The notes beneath the pieces are model-generated. The model made no database searches. It saw only the letters and a list, made by a program, of their open reading frames with translations, and had not been told where the DNA came from. A program made the position numbers and the translations under genes. From Oceanobacillus jordanicus (GTDB lineage: Bacteria > Bacillota > Bacilli > Bacillales > Amphibacillaceae), in NCBI RefSeq assembly GCF_022095695.1, contig NZ_JAIFZM010000002.1:1-64000 (forward strand): a stretch of 64,000 bases of DNA, in the 5' to 3' direction. Of this stretch, positions 41,375-50,667 are shown one piece after another (position 1 is the stretch's first letter; every line of letters begins with the position of its first letter).

Positions 41375-44300
41375 TTGAAAATAGTAAATACATCCGTTAA
41401 GCGCCCGGTTGGCGTTATCATGATTGTGCTGGCAATCATTGCACTAGGAGTAGTTTCCGTACGAAGCCTAACGATTGATCTATTTCCCAAAATAGATTTA
41501 CCAGTGGCTGTGGTAGCTACATCCTATCAAGATGCTGCGCCAGAAGAAGTAGAGAATTTGGTCAGTCGGCCAATCGAATCAGCTGTTAGTACAGTAGAAG
41601 GTATCGAAACAGTACAATCACAATCCCAGGCAGGTTCGTCCTTGGTTGTGATGATGTTCAGTAATGGAACAGACCTCGATCAGGCATTGTTAGACGTTAG
41701 GGAAAGTATCGACCAGGTTAGCGGTACATTGCCTGGACAATCAGGTGACCCTAGAATCATGCGTTTTAACCCTGATCAACTACCAGTCATGTGGGTTGGA
41801 CTAACAGGGAAGGACACCGCCTCTTTAACCGAAGTTGCGGATGAGCAAGTAGTTCCTCTTTTGGAAAGACAGGATGGCGTAGGTTCTGTAACGGTTGAAG
41901 GTAGCCAGGAAAGAGAAATTCAACTTATTTTAGACCAGGAAAGTTTGCAGCAATATGGTGTAACAGCCCAAACAATTGCCCAGACACTGGGGAGCACGAA
42001 TCAAAATGCCTCTGTCGGAACTGTGGAACAAGGGAATAAAGATCTACAGCTTCGAATGACTGGACAATTTGAATCGATAGAAGATATTGAAAAAACGATT
42101 ATCCAAACAGAATCCGGTAGCACAGTACATGTAGAAGACCTTGCAAAAGTGGAAGACTCATTTAAAGAGGAGTCGAGTACAACACTTGTAAATGGAAAGC
42201 CTTCTGTTGTGTTATCCATCCTTAAAAAAACCGATAGTAATACGGTAGATGTTGCCACTACTGTGGAAGATAGTTTACAAGAGATAAAGGAAAACCTGCC
42301 AGCAGATGTTGGATTGGACGTAATCATTGATACATCAGACTTTATTCAAATGTCAATTGATTCTGTTGTACAAAACATTATCATTGGTGGTCTTATATCC
42401 ATCTTTATCTTGTTGCTATTCTTAAAGAGTGTCCGAGCGACATTGGTTATTGGATTATCGATTCCAATTGCCATTATTGCAACATTTACATTGATGTACT
42501 TTACAGGAGAAACACTAAATATCCTTACATTAGGCGGACTGGCGTTAGGTCTCGGTATGATGGTGGATAGTTCCATCGTTATTCTAGAGCACATATACTC
42601 TTACCGAAAGCGAGGATACAGTCTCGTCGAATCAGCAACGAAGGGTGCATCTGAACTGGCTCCAGCCGTTATTGCTTCTACGACGACAACATTGGTTGTA
42701 TTCTTGCCAATTATTTATGTAGAAGGAATTGCTTCCGATCTATTTACGCCATTGGCTTTAGCGGTATCGTTCTCGTTAATTGCCTCACTGATTGTGGCAG
42801 TTACGCTAGTGCCGATGCTTTCATCCAAATTGCTCTCAAAAGCAATGGAGGATAACGGAAGAAGATACTGGTTTGACCGATTCTTAGGCTGGATAAACGA
42901 CAAGTATCGTAGTGTACTGAAATGGGTGCTTGGTCATAGAAAAACATCCGTTATCGCATCAATATTAGCGATCGTAGCGAGCTTAGGTCTTATCCCGTTC
43001 ATTGGGGCAGAATTCATTCCATCGGCAGACCAAGGCCAAGTGGAAGTTCGAGTCGAGACAGAGTTAGGAAGTACGCTTGAACATACCGAAAGTATTGTAG
43101 ATCAAGTGAATGAAAAACTTACAGATTTCGAAAGCGATATTGAAACCAATTATGTCAGCATTGGCGGAGGAAACGGCATTGGTGGCGGTGGCGGTAATAC
43201 AGCCACTTACACGATGCAGTTAACACCATCAGGTGAACGTGAGGAAACTACCGCAGATATCGTGCAAGATATTGATAAAGCCTTGCAAGACATTGCCGGA
43301 GCAGAAATAACCGTAAGCTCTATGGATTCAGGAATGGGAACCGGGGACCCGATTCAAATTCAGTTAAACGGCCCAGAGCATGAGGTCCTAACAGAGCTTT
43401 CAGATCAAGTCGTAAACAAAATTTCTGATATAGAAGGTGTGTATAATCCAGAAAGTGGGGCGGATGAGGGCATCCCACAAATGAACATTGTGGTAGACAA
43501 AGAAAAAGCAGCAATGTATGGATTAACACAGGATCAAGTCTCTGGACAAATCCAGTTACAATTTACTGGCCAAGTAGCCACACAGTATCGTGAAGCAGGC
43601 CAGGAAATGGATGTTACCATGATCTACCCTGAGGGCGAACGCTCAAGTATTAATGATTTACGAGATACTAAAATTCAAACGCCAAGTGGTGCTGTTATTC
43701 CACTTGAAGAGGTAGCAGACCTTGAAAGCATGCAGGGACCAGCAGCATTAACCAGGGAAAATCAACAACCACAGCTGAATATAACCAGTGACATTTCGGG
43801 TCGTGATCTCGGGAGCGTAGTCTCCGATGTTGAAGCGGCATTGGAAGAGATGAATTTACCCGATGGTTACAATTATTCCATTGGCGGGCAAGCACAAGAT
43901 ATGGCAGAGTCATTCACCGATTTGGCATTAGCCTTGGTATTTTCCATCTTTCTCGTGTACGCGGTAATGGCAATTCAGTTTGAAAACTTCCTGTTTCCAC
44001 TAATCATTATGTTTGCAATGCCTACGACAGTTGTCGGGGTGCTACTAGGATTATTTGTGGCAGGTATCCCATTAAGTATCCCAGCATTTATAGGGATTAT
44101 TATGCTCGCCGGTATTGTGGTAAATAACTCCATTGTACTGGTTGACTATATTAATATTTTGCGACGAAACGGTAAAGATCGTTACGAAGCAATCTTAGAA
44201 GCAGGACCAAGCAGACTGCGCCCAATCTTGATGACAACATTAACAACTATCCTAGCAATGGTTCCACTTGCCCTCGCACTAGGGGAAGGAGCGGAAACAC

Positions 44301-44449
44301 AACAACCGCTAGCAGTAACCATCATCTTTGGACTTGGTGTCTCAAGTATCTTTACACTACTACTCATCCCAGTGGTGTACACCCTGTTTGATGATTTAAC
44401 ATTAAAAATAACAAAAAGAAGAAAAAAGAAAAAAGGCTTAATAGAATAG
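41375..44449 (+). CDS. RND-type efflux transporter (SwrC/YerP-like)
   Basis: 1024 residues, TTG start after GGGAGGGGAG. Twelve-helix AcrB-like plan: helix 1 (VGVIMIVLAIIALGVVSV), large outside loops, central helices with GLALGLGMMVDSSIVILEHI in helix 4, and GIIMLAGIVVNNSIVLVDYI in helix 10. The closest known type in Bacillus is SwrC (surfactin and toxic compound resistance). Four bases after the adaptor gene. Confidence 0.92.
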   Translation: MKIVNTSVKRPVGVIMIVLAIIALGVVSVRSLTIDLFPKIDLPVAVVATSYQDAAPEEVENLVSRPIESAVSTVEGIETVQSQSQAGSSLVVMMFSNGTDLDQALLDVRESIDQVSGTLPGQSGDPRIMRFNPDQLPVMWVGLTGKDTASLTEVADEQVVPLLERQDGVGSVTVEGSQEREIQLILDQESLQQYGVTAQTIAQTLGSTNQNASVGTVEQGNKDLQLRMTGQFESIEDIEKTIIQTESGSTVHVEDLAKVEDSFKEESSTTLVNGKPSVVLSILKKTDSNTVDVATTVEDSLQEIKENLPADVGLDVIIDTSDFIQMSIDSVVQNIIIGGLISIFILLLFLKSVRATLVIGLSIPIAIIATFTLMYFTGETLNILTLGGLALGLGMMVDSSIVILEHIYSYRKRGYSLVESATKGASELAPAVIASTTTTLVVFLPIIYVEGIASDLFTPLALAVSFSLIASLIVAVTLVPMLSSKLLSKAMEDNGRRYWFDRFLGWINDKYRSVLKWVLGHRKTSVIASILAIVASLGLIPFIGAEFIPSADQGQVEVRVETELGSTLEHTESIVDQVNEKLTDFESDIETNYVSIGGGNGIGGGGGNTATYTMQLTPSGEREETTADIVQDIDKALQDIAGAEITVSSMDSGMGTGDPIQIQLNGPEHEVLTELSDQVVNKISDIEGVYNPESGADEGIPQMNIVVDKEKAAMYGLTQDQVSGQIQLQFTGQVATQYREAGQEMDVTMIYPEGERSSINDLRDTKIQTPSGAVIPLEEVADLESMQGPAALTRENQQPQLNITSDISGRDLGSVVSDVEAALEEMNLPDGYNYSIGGQAQDMAESFTDLALALVFSIFLVYAVMAIQFENFLFPLIIMFAMPTTVVGVLLGLFVAGIPLSIPAFIGIIMLAGIVVNNSIVLVDYINILRRNGKDRYEAILEAGPSRLRPILMTTLTTILAMVPLALALGEGAETQQPLAVTIIFGLGVSSIFTLLLIPVVYTLFDDLTLKITKRRKKKKGLIE

Positions 44450-44453
44450 GATA

Positions 44454-44489
44454 AGAGCTCTTCGCTTTACGGCGAAGGGCTCTTTTTTT
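44454..44489 (+). terminator. Intrinsic terminator after the RND operon
   Basis: GAGCTCTTCGC / GGCGAAGGGCTC stem with a TTTTTTT tail. Confidence 0.92.
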
Positions 44490-44507
44490 AGTGGTTAGAA
44501 GGGTGAG

Positions 44508-44582
44508 AGAGCATCGGCAGTGCAAGAGAGGGACATCGGCTGAGAGGAGGGGAGTATCAGCCGTGAGCGAAACCATCGCCCA
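44508..44582. repeat. 21-bp-phased degenerate repeats downstream of the RND operon
   Basis: Units GCATCGGCAGTG, ACATCGGCTGAG and GTATCAGCCGTG start at 44511, 44533 and 44554, spaced 22 and 21 bases, then ATCGCC. Same style as 29548-29680. Confidence 0.6.
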
Positions 44583-44671
44583 CCAAGTCACGAGTACAAT
44601 AAACTATTACTCCACAAAAAAACAGCAGCCTCGATATATATTCGAAACTGCTAATGTTAATCTTTCTACTA

Positions 44672-44989
44672 TTACACTGCTTTAGGCTGTTCTACAATCT
44701 TTTTATCTGGAGTTGCTGCATTAATCATCAAGAATACTGCAGAAAGAATATGCATTATCATCCCAACAAAAGGTATCCATCCTACGCATGATGTTACAAT
44801 TCCTAGAATACTACCAGTTGTAGCACCGCCGTCTTTTTTGGTTAACACCAAAGTAATAATATGTAGTACTAGCATAATGGCAAGTGGTGTCCATAAAAGA
44901 CTTACTATAAATGCGCCTCCGATAGCTGGTATACCTAGGAATGCTTCAAAAGCTCCAGTTATCCATTTCAAAATCCTAGATGGTGACAT
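44672..44989 (-). CDS. Small four-segment membrane protein
   Basis: 105 residues; AAGGAGGGTTAAA precedes the ATG on the minus strand. Hydrophobic segments at about 10-30, 32-50, 57-75 and 77-93, with KKDGGATTG between the second and third. Resembles conserved hypothetical membrane proteins of Bacilli; no function can be given. Confidence 0.7.
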   Translation of the reverse strand: MSPSRILKWITGAFEAFLGIPAIGGAFIVSLLWTPLAIMLVLHIITLVLTKKDGGATTGSILGIVTSCVGWIPFVGMIMHILSAVFLMINAATPDKKIVEQPKAV

Positions 44990-45113
44990 TTTAACCCTCC
45001 TTTGTACCTATAAAATTTATATTGCATGTCTATTTTACCATTACTTTATATCTAAGTCGACAAAAATTCGTCAAATAATTAACAGATATTAGCATTTAGT
45101 AACTTTTTTCTCC

Positions 45114-45144
45114 AAAAAAGTAGCCCCGAAACTGTTCGGGGCTT
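45114..45144 (-). terminator. Intrinsic terminator of zwf
   Basis: On the minus strand AAGCCCCGAA-CAG-TTTCGGGGCTA is followed by CTTTTTT. Confidence 0.88.
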
Positions 45145-45203
45145 AAAGTAAACTTATTTTAGACTTAGACTGTGTATTAAATAGAAACTTAGTGACTTAT
45201 TTG

Positions 45204-46706
45204 CTATTCACTCTTCGCTACATCCCACCAGTGGAAGCCGTCTTTTTCTAACAGCTGGTTTGCTGCATCAGGCCCCATAGATCCGGAAGTATAGTTAGGG
45301 AAGTCTGCTTTCACCTCTTGCCATCTGTTTAGGACAGTGTCGATAAAAGCCCAAGAATGGGCAACTTCATCCCAATGTGTGAAGTTAGTTGTATCCCCAA
45401 TCATGCAATCAAATAGGAGTTTTTCATAAGCCTCTGGGGTATTAATACCACTAACGCCATTATTCGTGTAGGAGAGTTGAATTGGCTCTGCCATGGATCC
45501 CATACCAGATTTTTTAGCATTTAGGTATAATGTGATACCCTCGTTTGGCTGAATATTAATGACAAGCAAATTAGGATGCTTTTCCGCCTCTTCCTTATAG
45601 TAAAGGTTCATCGGAATATCCTTAAATTCTACAACGATTTTTGTGCATTTTTCCGCCATCCGTTTCCCTGTACGAATATAGAAAGGGACACCAGCCCAGC
45701 GGTAGTTATCAATCATTACCTTGCCGGCAACGAATGTCTCTGTATTGGAATCATGAAGCTCATTTGCTTCTTCACGATATCCAACTAATTCGTTTCCTTT
45801 TATCGTACCTTTGCCATATTGTCCTCGTACGAAGTACTCGTCCACTTCCTCTGGCTCTAGCTGACGTAATGCGCGTAATGCTTTTACTTTTTCAGAGCGT
45901 ATTTCATCAGTGGTCAATTTAATTGGCGGTTCCATTGCAAGCAATGCTACCATTTGCAGCATATGGTTTTGGACCATATCTCTTGCGGCACCAGAATGGT
46001 CATAATAGCGTGCGCGTTCTTCTACACCAAGCTCCTCGCTAGATGTAATTTGAACATTGGAAATGGATCGATTGTTCCACAAGTGTTCGAAAATACCATT
46101 TGCAAAGCGGATTACTTCAATGTTTTGTACCATTTCCTTGCCTAGATAATGATCAATACGATAGATTTGATCTTCATTGAATGCTACTCGAATTTCTTTG
46201 TTCAATTCTTTTGCTGATTTAAGATCATGACCGAACGGTTTTTCAATCACAAGACGTGTCCAGCCATCGCTGTTCTTTAAGCCATATTCTTCAAGGCGAT
46301 GGGCAATAGACCCGAAATATTCTGGAGCCATGGCCAAATAAAAGATTCTGTTACCATCTGTGTTATATGTAGACTCCAAGTCGGTAATTAAACCATTAAG
46401 TTCCGTATAGGATTCAGCTTGCGTTACATCAAATGGATGGTAGTAAAAATGGGAAGTAAACTCTTCTGTATCCTCTTCCATAGACAGTGCATTTTGCAGA
46501 GATTCCCTGACATTCGTGCGGAATACCTCATTGGTCCATGGTCTTCTTGCCAAGCCAACGACTGCGAAATCGTCGCCAATTTTACCACTCTTATATAATT
46601 TATAAATAGAAGGGAAGAGCTTTCGTTTCGCTAAATCCCCTGTTGCGCCGAAAATAACAATAACTGCTTTAGGTGTGTGTAGGTTAGTCAAAAAAAGCCT
46701 CTCCAT
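45204..46706 (-). CDS. zwf: Glucose-6-phosphate 1-dehydrogenase
   Basis: 500 residues. NADP site GATGDLAKRK near the N-terminus and the active-site RIDHYLGKEMVQN near residue 184. Oxidises glucose 6-phosphate to 6-phosphogluconolactone, the entry to the oxidative pentose phosphate pathway; gnd for the third step lies 10 kb away on the other strand. AATGGAGAGGC ribosome region before the ATG. Confidence 0.97.
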   Translation of the reverse strand: MERLFLTNLHTPKAVIVIFGATGDLAKRKLFPSIYKLYKSGKIGDDFAVVGLARRPWTNEVFRTNVRESLQNALSMEEDTEEFTSHFYYHPFDVTQAESYTELNGLITDLESTYNTDGNRIFYLAMAPEYFGSIAHRLEEYGLKNSDGWTRLVIEKPFGHDLKSAKELNKEIRVAFNEDQIYRIDHYLGKEMVQNIEVIRFANGIFEHLWNNRSISNVQITSSEELGVEERARYYDHSGAARDMVQNHMLQMVALLAMEPPIKLTTDEIRSEKVKALRALRQLEPEEVDEYFVRGQYGKGTIKGNELVGYREEANELHDSNTETFVAGKVMIDNYRWAGVPFYIRTGKRMAEKCTKIVVEFKDIPMNLYYKEEAEKHPNLLVINIQPNEGITLYLNAKKSGMGSMAEPIQLSYTNNGVSGINTPEAYEKLLFDCMIGDTTNFTHWDEVAHSWAFIDTVLNRWQEVKADFPNYTSGSMGPDAANQLLEKDGFHWWDVAKSE

Positions 46707-46907
46707 TTCATTTGAGATAATACATAATTCTATAAGGAAAAAAATGATAAATCAACTAATCAAACCGATGCGATACACTAGAACGAAAATTAGAGCTAAA
46801 TGAAAGGCGTAATATACCCCCTAGAGCAGGAAAGTTCTCTACAGTCATTTGCTCTCTTAATTAGCTTTTACATAAGCTTAAAACCTATACAGCAAAAGTG
46901 AACTGTC

Positions 46908-47348
46908 TTATGGTTTTAACCAATCCCATGATTTACGAAAAAGTTGATTGACTACTTCTGAGAACATTAGACCAATGGCAATGCTACCAGCAAGCAACAT
47001 CACTTTTGCGGATAACTGAACCGCATGAAAGTAATCATTTTCTACAAAGTTACGCATCGCATCATAAGCAATGCCCCCTGGCACAAGTGGAATAATTCCA
47101 GAAACATTAAAAATAATAATGGGAGTACGGTACAACTTTGCACAAACATGGCTTAGCACTGCAACGAGCATTGCCGCAAAAACGGTAGCGGGTACCACAT
47201 CAATGCCTTCTGCTACTAAAATATAATATAAAAGCCAACCGAACATGCCAACGAGTCCACATTGGATAAGGGCTTTCCGCGGGGCGTTAAATAAAATGCC
47301 AAAGCCAGCGGCGGCTATGAAACTAGTAATACATTGTGCGAATATCAT
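46908..47348 (-). CDS. ThrE/YjjB-type exporter, small subunit
   Basis: 146 residues from the ATG at 47348 (ATGAGGTG upstream); an ATG at 47366 adds six residues. Four to five membrane helices; GFGILFNAPRKALIQCGLVG and PIIIFNVSGIIPLVPGGIAYDAM match the ThrE_2/DUF3815 domain. Forms a split threonine/serine exporter with the gene before it. Confidence 0.85.
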   Translation of the reverse strand: MIFAQCITSFIAAAGFGILFNAPRKALIQCGLVGMFGWLLYYILVAEGIDVVPATVFAAMLVAVLSHVCAKLYRTPIIIFNVSGIIPLVPGGIAYDAMRNFVENDYFHAVQLSAKVMLLAGSIAIGLMFSEVVNQLFRKSWDWLKP

Positions 47349-47378
47349 AAAAAACACCTCATTCAAGTCAATCTCCTG

Positions 47379-48122
47379 TTAAATAAAGGCAAAGACCACA
47401 GCGACTCCTGCCCCGATAGCAAATGCTGTCAACATCGCTTCCACACCTTTTGAAACCCCTGCTACCAAGTGGCCAGCCATAAGATCTCTTACTGCATTCG
47501 TGATATGCAGGCCAGGCACCAGTGGCATAACAGCCCCGATAATAATCTTATCCAGGTTTATCCCAATTGAAAAATGTAGACAACATACCGCAAGAACGCC
47601 AATAACAAAGGAAGCGAAAAACTCTGCAAAGAAGCGCATCTCAATGAGCTTCTCAAAGCCAATCATTGCAGTAAATCCAACTCCACCAGCTAAAAAAGCT
47701 GGCAGGAAATCCTCCCATTGCCCACCAAACATGATGGCAAAGCTGCCACTAACGAGAGCAGCAGCTATAATCAAAAGCCAAGGTGGATACTGTTCTTTTG
47801 AAGAAGAAACGCCTTTTAATAAGAGAAGCGCTTCCCGTGGGTCAAGACCTTCTGCCACAATTTGCCGAGATATACTATTTACTTCTGCTATTTTATGTAA
47901 ATCTGTTGAACGCTTTGAGATACGGCGAAAGTGGGAGGCTTCCTCACTGTCCGTAGAAAAATTAATCCCAGTTGGGGTTGCATAGCTTTCTGCCTCAGTC
48001 AATTGAAAAGCAGCTGCCATTCGATTCATCGTATCTTCTACACGATAGGTTTCTGCACCACTCTCCAGCATAATCTTTCCAGCGAGCATACATACATTGG
48101 AAATTACTCTCCGTTCATCCAT
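47379..48122 (-). CDS. ThrE/YjjP-type exporter, large subunit
   Basis: 247 residues. A cytoplasmic N-terminal part (ESGAETYRVEDTMNRMAAA, the YjjP motif) is followed by about five helices with MPLVPGLHITNAVRDLMAGH. Together with the next gene it would export serine, threonine or dicarboxylates. Confidence 0.87.
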   Translation of the reverse strand: MDERRVISNVCMLAGKIMLESGAETYRVEDTMNRMAAAFQLTEAESYATPTGINFSTDSEEASHFRRISKRSTDLHKIAEVNSISRQIVAEGLDPREALLLLKGVSSSKEQYPPWLLIIAAALVSGSFAIMFGGQWEDFLPAFLAGGVGFTAMIGFEKLIEMRFFAEFFASFVIGVLAVCCLHFSIGINLDKIIIGAVMPLVPGLHITNAVRDLMAGHLVAGVSKGVEAMLTAFAIGAGVAVVFAFI

Positions 48123-48245
48123 TCGATTACCGCGCTTTCATTTTTTGATATGATAAAAGTATAAGGGGTAGATGGCATAAAGAAAAGAATAAAAATAGTG
48201 AAGTGGTTCGAAATAAGGAAAGTAAGTGTAGAGGGTAAAACTACA

Positions 48246-48286
48246 AAGAAGCAGAACCACTAGATATACCATGGTTCTGCTTCTTT
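48246..48286. terminator. Bidirectional-looking terminator at the end of the gas vesicle cluster
   Basis: AAGAAGCAGAACCA / TGGTTCTGCTTCTT, a perfect 14-bp stem; on the minus strand it follows gvpU. Confidence 0.75.
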
Positions 48287-48301
48287 ATGGATATTATCTG
48301 T

Positions 48302-48709
48302 CTACTTGCCGCTACTCGTATTTTTTGATTCGGTGATCTTTCCTAGGAAAAAACTGTCAACTTCACTTAATTTACCTCTCCATAGGATATCTCCTTTTGA
48401 AGGTGTAGGCTTATTTCCCCCGAAATAGATTTGCGAGTTTTTTAGATGAATATATTCAGGCTGATCAGGGTTATCTTGGGATGCCAAGGATTCGCTCGTT
48501 TTTGCTAGCTGTTCACCGACAGTCTTGGAAATGTCATTCCCGTCTTCAAAAGACTTGCTTAATGTCTGAAAATAATCTTGTGCAGAGATTAAAGTGCCTG
48601 AAACGAGTGCTCCATTTACGAGCAGGGAAATATCGAGATTAAAATCATGCTTATTGGAAGCTACCACAAAATAAGATAGTATATTATCTTTCATCAAGGA
48701 TTCACTCAT
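48302..48709 (-). CDS. gvpU: Gas vesicle accessory protein GvpU
   Basis: 135 residues; the second of two adjoining ATGs is chosen (GGAGAGAT spacing). MSESLMKDNILSYFVVASNKHDFNLDISLLVNGALVSG matches GvpU in length and style, the last gene of the Bacillus megaterium gvp cluster. GvpU is suggested to affect gas vesicle clustering. Confidence 0.82.
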   Translation of the reverse strand: MSESLMKDNILSYFVVASNKHDFNLDISLLVNGALVSGTLISAQDYFQTLSKSFEDGNDISKTVGEQLAKTSESLASQDNPDQPEYIHLKNSQIYFGGNKPTPSKGDILWRGKLSEVDSFFLGKITESKNTSSGK

Positions 48710-48741
48710 CATATCTCTCCTTTTTGCTCAAAATTCTATGC

Positions 48742-49626
48742 CTAGGAAGAGGTGTCGTCATTGCTTTCAATATCGGTCTCATCTTCGCTAGAATCAGCAG
48801 ATTTCTTTTTCGCTTTTGTAGATTTTGTATTACTGCTAGATTTATCAGGTTTCTTTGTGGTCTTTTTACTTCCTGAAGCCTTTTTTCCCTTACTGGATTT
48901 TTTATTTGCATTAAGTTTAGGAGAAGACTTTTTCTCATCCTCTGTTTCTGTCTCGTTGTCTTCCTCTTCGTCGTCTTCGCTGTCATCCTGGTCTTCATTA
49001 TCTTCTAGACTTTCGCTATCATCCTGGTCTTTACTATCTTCTAGACTTTCGTCGTCATCTTGGCCTTCACTATCTTCTTGGTTTTCGTTGTCATCCTGGT
49101 CTTCATTATCTTCTTGACCTTCGCTGTCATCTTGGCTTCCCTTGTCCTCGTTACGTTGAGCGTCCAAGAATTGATTCATTTTTTCTTCAAGTTTATCCAG
49201 CCTAGTTTGTAACGATTCGTTTTCCTCTTTTAATGCATCATACTCTTTATCTCGCGCGCCAGTGTTCTGAAGTTCTTCTTCATCATCAGCTTCTGGTAAC
49301 TCGAAAGATTCATCTTGATCTGTATCTGTATTACTATCTTCATCTTTCCTCTTCTTTAATAGACTAGTAGTAGAGTCTTTTATGCTTTGGTAGGCGTTTG
49401 TAGATTTTTCTTTTCCTGAATCCTTCAACGTACTTAATTTTTCTTTTGTAAGGGAGCCTATTTGATTTCCTTTGTTTACAAGCACTTCCTTACTTAAGTT
49501 AGTCATAAGTTTTTTCCTGTTCTGTGGTGCGGATAAATAACCAACTGTTGCTCCTACAACCCCTCCAGTTGCCACTCGTTTGATGGCTCCACCTTTTTTG
49601 TCGCTAGTGTTTTTATCCTTGGTCAT
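48742..49626 (-). CDS. gvpT: Gas vesicle protein GvpT with acidic repeat region
   Basis: 294 residues from the ATG at 49626 (GGAGGGGAAAATA). YtxH-like N-terminus (VATGGVVGATVGYLSAPQNRK), a coiled-coil region, a highly acidic run of short repeats such as EDNEDQDD and QDDSESLED (about 165-225), then a Lys/Ser-rich tail. Overlaps gvpJ by 14 bases. Role unknown; the repeats look disordered. Confidence 0.8.
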   Translation of the reverse strand: MTKDKNTSDKKGGAIKRVATGGVVGATVGYLSAPQNRKKLMTNLSKEVLVNKGNQIGSLTKEKLSTLKDSGKEKSTNAYQSIKDSTTSLLKKRKDEDSNTDTDQDESFELPEADDEEELQNTGARDKEYDALKEENESLQTRLDKLEEKMNQFLDAQRNEDKGSQDDSEGQEDNEDQDDNENQEDSEGQDDDESLEDSKDQDDSESLEDNEDQDDSEDDEEEDNETETEDEKKSSPKLNANKKSSKGKKASGSKKTTKKPDKSSSNTKSTKAKKKSADSSEDETDIESNDDTSS

Positions 49627-49972
49627 TATTTTCCCCTCCTGTTGTCTGTGTAGTAGATTCATTTTTGGACAATTTATCCTCTAATGCATTAAGCCTTTCA
49701 TGCAATTGTTTATTCTCTTGTTCTAAAGCTGTCGTTTTTTCCGTGGCTTTTGAAGACAGATATGGATCTGTTTCCCACCAATCCATTCCTATTTCTTTGG
49801 CTTTATCAACCGAAGAGACAATGAGACGAATTTTAATCGTCAACAGTTCTACATCGGCAATGCCTACGGAAATATCTCCGGCAATTACGACGCCCTTATC
49901 TAATACTTTCTCCAGGACGTCAACAAGATTACTAGGTCCGTTGCCTTGCTGTAATTGTTGTTCGACAGGCAT
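49613..49972 (-). CDS. gvpJ: Gas vesicle protein GvpJ
   Basis: 119 residues. The GvpA-like core is LVDVLEKVLDKGVVIAGDIS...IADVELLTIKIRLIVSSVDKA, extended by a C-terminal coiled coil (TALEQENKQLHERLNALEDK). GvpJ is a minor structural or nucleating protein. Separated from gvpK by the 150-bp repeat copy B. Confidence 0.9.
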   Translation of the reverse strand: MPVEQQLQQGNGPSNLVDVLEKVLDKGVVIAGDISVGIADVELLTIKIRLIVSSVDKAKEIGMDWWETDPYLSSKATEKTTALEQENKQLHERLNALEDKLSKNESTTQTTGGENNDQG

Positions 49973-49991
49973 ATAGCAGCCCTCCTATTTC

Positions 49992-50144
49992 TCCCGGGGC
50001 AATCGTCCGTAAGACTCCCACTTCAAAATATGAAGTGAAACAGTTAGTTTTTAGTGGGAGTAAACGGACGCTAACACCCCGATTCGTTTAACTAACAATC
50101 AGTGGGGAAGAATGAAAACTCCCCCTGATTGAAGTTTCACTTTA
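49992..50144 (-). repeat. 150-bp structured repeat, copy B (inside the gas vesicle cluster)
   Basis: Inverted copy of the elements at 23793 and 54380, filling almost exactly the gvpK-gvpJ junction. On the minus strand the first stem is CAATCAG-GGGGAG / CTCCCC-type with CTGATTG, so the pairing is kept although bases differ. It begins next to the gvpK stop codon. Confidence 0.8.
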
Positions 50145-50429
50145 TTACATAAGATTTCCTAATGGCCCAAGATCAATATTTAAGTCCTCGGCATCCAGAC
50201 CGAATATTTCTTTCAGCTCTTCCATTTTTTCCTCTAAATTCATAAGGGCAATGCCAAGATCTTCAATTTGCTCATCAGTTAAAGTGCCGCCTTCAACCCG
50301 TCTGATTGCGTGCCGTTCCACTACTTGTCTTAAAAGCTCTATGACGGTCATAACAAGTTGGGCAAGACCGTCTTGAGCGCTGTCTGGATCAAGGTTAATT
50401 CGTCCACTCTGATTGCTGTCCTGTAGCAT
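50145..50429 (-). CDS. gvpK: Gas vesicle protein GvpK
   Basis: 94 residues from the ATG at 50429 (AAAGGAGGGATTTGCTCG). NLDPDSAQDGLAQLVMTVIE and RRVEGGTLTDEQIEDLGIAL are the family core. Overlaps gvpS by 35 bases. Needed for gas vesicle formation in known systems. Confidence 0.92.
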   Translation of the reverse strand: MLQDSNQSGRINLDPDSAQDGLAQLVMTVIELLRQVVERHAIRRVEGGTLTDEQIEDLGIALMNLEEKMEELKEIFGLDAEDLNIDLGPLGNLM

Positions 50430-50667
50430 CGAGCAAATCCCTCCTTTGGTTGTCGAAATTATCTGAGGTAACCTCTGGATGATTATAGGACTGGACAAGT
50501 GTTTCTACGGAGGCTATCAGTACACGTAAATCAAGATAGACCAGATCAACTCCTGCAATCGAAATAATTAAGTCCCCCTTGATGGCAACCCCTTTGTCGA
50601 GGATGACATCCAAAATATCAATCAAGCCTACTTCTTTATTAGCAATTGTTTCACGAGTTGTTGGCAT
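50395..50667 (-). CDS. gvpS: Gas vesicle protein GvpS (GvpA-like)
   Basis: 90 residues from the ATG at 50667 (AGTGAGG upstream), starting inside the end of gvpL. GvpA-like core GLIDILDVILDKGVAIKGDL...GVDLVYLDLRVLIASVETL with a short hydrophilic tail. Position between gvpL and gvpK fits GvpS of Bacillus megaterium. Confidence 0.88.
   Translation of the reverse strand: MPTTRETIANKEVGLIDILDVILDKGVAIKGDLIISIAGVDLVYLDLRVLIASVETLVQSYNHPEVTSDNFDNQRRDLLDATGQQSEWTN

Noticed and set aside
47500-47985. Plus-strand ORF of 161 residues
   Set aside because: Antisense to the YjjP-type exporter, which has clear family motifs; no ribosome site.
48752-49117. Plus-strand ORF of 121 residues, Ser/Leu-rich
   Set aside because: Antisense shadow of the acidic repeats of gvpT.
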